Assembly (NCBI GenBank): GCA_049522565.1 | Contig: JBEKNT010000348.1 | Span: forward strand, 1-7,591 | Length of the DNA stretch: 7,591 nt | DNA from: JASHVB01 sp049522565 | Lineage (GTDB): Bacteria; Pseudomonadota; Alphaproteobacteria; Acetobacterales; Acetobacteraceae | Direction: 5' to 3' | Shown: positions 4,874 through 7,591 of the stretch, one piece after another | How positions within the stretch are numbered: position 1 is the stretch's first letter | Layout of the letters: each line of letters starts with the position of its first letter | Notes under the pieces: model-generated | Database searches by the model: none | The model's input: the letters and a program-made list of their open reading frames with translations, nothing else | Told to the model about the DNA's origin: nothing | Position numbers and translations under genes: made by a program

Positions 4874-5797
4874 ATGATGCGCCTGTGGAATTCAGCCTGG
4901 ACCCTTCTCATTCTCGCCAATCTGTTCTGGGCGGGAAACATCGTGCTCGGGCGCGGCGTGGCCGGGCTGGTGCCGCCCATCGCGCTCGCCTATTGGCGCT
5001 GGACCGGGGCGTTTCTCGTCGCCATCGGCTTCGCCTGGCCGTACCTCAAGCGCGACGCTCCTGTCCTGCTGCGCCACTGGCGCATGATGCTGCTGCTGTC
5101 GGCCACCGGCATCGCCACGTACAATACGATGTCGTATATCGGCCTCGCCAGCACCACCGCGCTCAACGTGCTGCTGCTGCAATCGGCGGGGCCGCTGATC
5201 ATCATCCTCTGGGCCTTCGCGCTGTTCGGCGAACGCCCTACCATCTGGCAGACCGCCGGCGTGGCGGTGTCGTTGCTGGGGGTGGCCACCATCGCGGCGC
5301 ACGGCTCGGTCGAGACCCTGCTGCAATTGTCGCTCAACCGCGGCGACGTCTGGATCCTGGTGGCGATGGCGATCTACGGAGTTTACGCGGCGGTGTTCCG
5401 CCGGCGCCCGCAAACCCATCCGCTGAGCTTCCTGGTTGCCGCCATGGGCATCGGATCGATGATGATCCTGCCGTTCTACGTGTGGGAAACGCTACGGGGC
5501 GGCCGCATCCACGGCGGCCCGCCGGCCTGGCTCGCCATGGCCTATATCGCGGTGTTTCCGTCGTTTGTCGCTTACCTGTTCTTCAACCGCGGCATCGAGT
5601 TGATCGGTGCCGCACGCGCCGGACAGTCCTGGCATCTGATGCCGCTGTTCGGCAGCATCCTCGCCGTGGTGTTCCTGGGCGAGAGCTTCCACGTGTATCA
5701 CGCAATCGGAATCGCACTGATCGGCACCGGAATCCTGCTGGCATCGATCAAACCTGCACCTGTCCCCCGGCGCGTCCTCGGCCGCAACAGAACTTGA
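4874..5797 (+). CDS. EamA-family (DMT superfamily) transporter, RhaT/YdcZ-like exporter
   Basis: This 307-residue inner-membrane protein has ten predicted hydrophobic helices (about 7-27, 35-55, 71-90, 95-118, 124-142, 158-176, 184-204, 217-236, 250-270, 275-292), arranged as two EamA halves of five. Typical family features are NLFWAGNIVLGR in helix 1, PPIALAYWRW before helix 2, the LLQSAGPLIIILWAFALFGE region of the first repeat, and MPLFGSILAVVFLGE in the second. Such proteins usually export amino acids or other small metabolites, but the substrate cannot be told from sequence. ATG 4874 (or the adjacent ATG 4877) was chosen because it sits right before helix 1. An upstream in-frame TTG at 4838 would add 12 residues encoded by repeat DNA. 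No good ribosome binding site is seen, and the leader is formed by the repeat fragment at 4835-4868. No obvious functional tie to its neighbours. Confidence 0.93.
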   Translation: MMRLWNSAWTLLILANLFWAGNIVLGRGVAGLVPPIALAYWRWTGAFLVAIGFAWPYLKRDAPVLLRHWRMMLLLSATGIATYNTMSYIGLASTTALNVLLLQSAGPLIIILWAFALFGERPTIWQTAGVAVSLLGVATIAAHGSVETLLQLSLNRGDVWILVAMAIYGVYAAVFRRRPQTHPLSFLVAAMGIGSMMILPFYVWETLRGGRIHGGPPAWLAMAYIAVFPSFVAYLFFNRGIELIGAARAGQSWHLMPLFGSILAVVFLGESFHVYHAIGIALIGTGILLASIKPAPVPRRVLGRNRT

Positions 5798-5869
5798 ACG
5801 GCGGCAAACCGCGCATGACTTGATCGCGCACGTCCAATGCCGAGTTGCCCCACTGGGGTAACCGGACTC

Positions 5870-6559
5870 ATGCAGGTTCTTCGGCTTTGCCTGGCAGTTG
5901 CGTGCCTTTTGGTCTGGGATTGCCCGGCGATCGCGGCCGATCCGCAGCCGGCGGGCCAGGTGGAGCGTGTCCCGCCCGAGGACGCGTTGGCGATCCTCGG
6001 TAGCCCGGTGACGGAGCCGGATGGCAAGGCGATCGGCCGACTGGTGGACATCCTGGTGGACGCGTCCGGCACGCCCCAAGCCGGGGTGATCGATGTCGGC
6101 GGCTTCATGGGCGTGGGCGCGCGCAAGATCGCCGTGCACTGGAGCGTGCTGCATTTCGCGCCGGCAAATCCGAAGCAGCCGATCACGCTGGATCTGACCC
6201 TGGATCAGATCAAGGTTGCGCCGGAATACCGCAATCCCGCCAAGCCGGCACTGGTGGTGCTGCCGGCGAAGCCTCCCGGCGAAACGAGCAGCGACGCGGC
6301 GGTGAGCGCTACGACGGGCGGCGAAACGCCCGGCAGCGGGACGGCGGGGGGCGCCACCGGCGTAACCGGAGACGCGACTGGCGGCAGCGGGACCATCGGC
6401 AGCGGCGCGACAGGCAGCTTGCCGACGCGCAGTGCCATCGCCGGCAGTTCCACCACTGGCAACGCGACGACCGGCAGCAATGCGGCGGGCAACGCCGCGA
6501 CCGAGAGCAGTACGACGGGCAGTGAATCGGCCCGCCAGACGCCTCCCAGATCCCAATAG
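5870..6559 (+). CDS. Exported PRC-barrel domain protein with low-complexity tail
   Basis: This is a 229-residue protein with a signal peptide (residues 1-23, MQVLRLCLAV...CPAIAA) and so probably periplasmic. Residues 37-117 form a PRC-barrel-like domain: LGSPVTEPDGKAIGRLVDILVD, then the turn-strand GVIDVGGFMGVGARKIAVHW and VLHF. PRC-barrels are small beta domains found in photosynthetic reaction centre H subunits, RimM and many stress or envelope proteins. From about residue 137 to the end the protein is a Gly/Ser/Thr/Ala-rich, uncharged, probably disordered tail with repeated TTG-S/N and GSG units. ATG 5870 was preferred over ATG 5837 because it gives a compact signal peptide; GGGGTA lies upstream at a slightly long distance. 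The MFS gene begins 3 bases after its stop codon, so the two probably share a transcript. The specific role is unknown. Confidence 0.85.
   Translation: MQVLRLCLAVACLLVWDCPAIAADPQPAGQVERVPPEDALAILGSPVTEPDGKAIGRLVDILVDASGTPQAGVIDVGGFMGVGARKIAVHWSVLHFAPANPKQPITLDLTLDQIKVAPEYRNPAKPALVVLPAKPPGETSSDAAVSATTGGETPGSGTAGGATGVTGDATGGSGTIGSGATGSLPTRSAIAGSSTTGNATTGSNAAGNAATESSTTGSESARQTPPRSQ
6277..6525 (+). repeat. Degenerate repeat coding for the Gly/Ser/Thr/Ala tail
   Basis: This part of the PRC-barrel gene is made of short degenerate units around GGCAGC and ACGACSGGC, giving repeated Gly-Ser and Thr-Thr-Gly in the protein. The units are imperfect in length and sequence, so this is old or selected low-complexity DNA rather than a fresh tandem array. 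Such tracts can vary in copy number between strains. Confidence 0.6.
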
Positions 6560-6562
6560 CGC

Positions 6563-7591
6563 ATGCCCCGAGACGGGACCTTTCCGGTGCGCGGCACCCG
6601 CGCCCTCGATCTGCTGAACTTCTTCGTCGCCGACGTGCAGACCGGCTTCGGGCCGTTCGTTGCGGTCTATCTCACCGCCCACAAATGGCCGCAGACGGAG
6701 ATCGGCCTGGCGCTTAGCCTGGGCACCATCGTCGCGCTGGTCAGCCAGATCCCGGGCGGCGTGCTGGTTGACGCGGCCCACAACAAGCGCCTCGCCGCCG
6801 GCGTGGGATTGCTCGGGGTCATGCTGGCCGCGCTGCTGCTGGCGCTCTGGCCGGCGGAGCTGCCGGTCTTGCTCGCACAGGCACTGCACGCCGTCGCGAG
6901 CTGTATCGTCTCGCCGGCGATCGCCGCCATCAGCCTGCACCTTGTGGGACATAGCGAACTGGGCGAGCGGCTCGGACGCAATGCCCGCTTCGGCTCGATC
7001 GGCAACGGCCTCGCCGCGGCGGTCATGGGGATGAGCGGCCTGTACTTGTCCAGCCGGGCGGTGTTCTGGCTCACCGCCGGGTTATGCGTACCGGCGCTGC
7101 TCGCCCTTACGGCGATCGGCCGCGGCACGCATTCACGGCGGCAGACGACGGCCCGGCCGCTCGACCGGCAGGGGCTGGGCAAGCTGTTCCGCGACCGGCG
7201 GCTGCTGATTTTCGCCACCTGCGTGGTGTTGTTCCACTTAGCAAACGGAGCCATGCTGCCGCTGGCCGGTGCGGCGGTGACGATGCGCGCCGGCAATCTC
7301 GCCAATCTGATCATTGGCGCCTGCATTGTGGTGCCGCAGGCGGTGGTGGCGCTGGCGTCGCCGTGGGTCGGACGGCGTGCGGCGGCGGTCGGGCGCCGGC
7401 AGGTGCTGCTGCTGGGCTGGCTGGCGTTACCGGCGCGCGGCGTGCTGCTGGCCGTGCTGCCAGGGCCTTATTTGTTGATCGGTGGCCAGGCGGTGGCCGG
7501 CATCAGCGCGGCGGTGTTCGGCGTTATGCTGCCCCTGGTCGCCGCCGACCTCACGCGCGGGACATCGCATTTCAACCTGTGCCTGGGTTTG
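6563..7591 (+). CDS. Major facilitator superfamily transporter (3' end beyond window)
   Basis: The reading frame from ATG 6563 stays open to the last base, giving 343 residues of an inner-membrane MFS permease; typical members have about 400 residues and 12 helices, so the last one or two helices are missing. The start MPRDGTFPVRGTRALDLLNFF leads into helix 1, with ADVQTGFGPFVAVYLT. The loop between helices 2 and 3 carries a motif A-like GGVLVDAAHNKR (65-76). Further long hydrophobic stretches continue to the window end, with a hydrophilic centre at about residues 190-213 marking the middle loop. The substrate is unknown; relatives are generally called MFS exporters or drug-resistance-like permeases. 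The gene begins 3 bases after the PRC-barrel stop and lacks a clear ribosome binding site of its own, so translation is probably coupled to the upstream gene. Confidence 0.9.
   Translation, partial: MPRDGTFPVRGTRALDLLNFFVADVQTGFGPFVAVYLTAHKWPQTEIGLALSLGTIVALVSQIPGGVLVDAAHNKRLAAGVGLLGVMLAALLLALWPAELPVLLAQALHAVASCIVSPAIAAISLHLVGHSELGERLGRNARFGSIGNGLAAAVMGMSGLYLSSRAVFWLTAGLCVPALLALTAIGRGTHSRRQTTARPLDRQGLGKLFRDRRLLIFATCVVLFHLANGAMLPLAGAAVTMRAGNLANLIIGACIVVPQAVVALASPWVGRRAAAVGRRQVLLLGWLALPARGVLLAVLPGPYLLIGGQAVAGISAAVFGVMLPLVAADLTRGTSHFNLCLGL

Noticed and set aside
5492..6952. A 486-codon minus-strand open frame across the EamA, PRC-barrel and MFS genes
   Set aside because: Its composition (Arg, Ala, Gln, His-rich) is that of an antisense shadow, and it crosses three well-supported plus-strand genes.

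Overview
The window is a G+C-rich (roughly two thirds), gene-dense piece of a bacterial chromosome, most likely proteobacterial. An ABC ATPase divergent from a GDSL esterase that is followed by thpR, plus two intergenic hairpin-repeat families of a kind common in Alphaproteobacteria, point toward that class (perhaps a Rhodospirillales/Acetobacterales-like organism). This assignment rests on memory of gene order and repeats and is only moderately supported.

Layout. Positions 1-170 are non-coding and hold an extreme C-run/G-run and a short C/G-rich hairpin. A LolD/YbbA-type ABC ATPase gene (171-926, minus) is divergent from tesA (1135-1809, plus), an exported SGNH esterase/thioesterase whose stop codon overlaps the start of thpR (1806-2342), a 2H-family RNA 2',3'-cyclic phosphodiesterase. 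thpR converges on a marR-type regulator gene (2479-2919, minus), and the gap between them holds an imperfect 30-bp inverted repeat.

The centre of interest is the divergent block at 2479-4402. The MarR regulator faces a two-gene operon: a cytoplasmic beta-propeller protein with six Asp-box (BNR) repeats (2999-4081) and, with no base between stop and start, a small MoaD/ThiS-like ubiquitin-fold protein ending in Gly-Gly (4082-4402). The compact gap between marR and the propeller gene carries a perfect TTGACA on each strand, a perfect 12-bp palindrome between them and four TTGAYAT half-sites. This is the pattern expected of a regulator controlling both itself and the operon. No MoaE, E1-like MoeB/ThiF or JAB-type partner for the ubiquitin-like protein is visible.

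A 471-bp gene-free stretch (4403-4873) holds a GC palindrome, a strong 31-bp inverted repeat and a half copy of the repeat seen near 2353-2444. That half copy ends only a few bases before the start of an EamA/DMT-type ten-helix exporter gene (4874-5797). Next comes an exported PRC-barrel protein with a Gly/Ser/Thr/Ala-rich C-terminal tail (5870-6559) and, 3 bases on, a major facilitator superfamily transporter gene that runs off the window end (6563-7591).

Apart from the MarR/propeller/ubiquitin-like block, the window holds unrelated housekeeping, transport and envelope genes. No mobile element, CRISPR array, tRNA or rRNA was seen.
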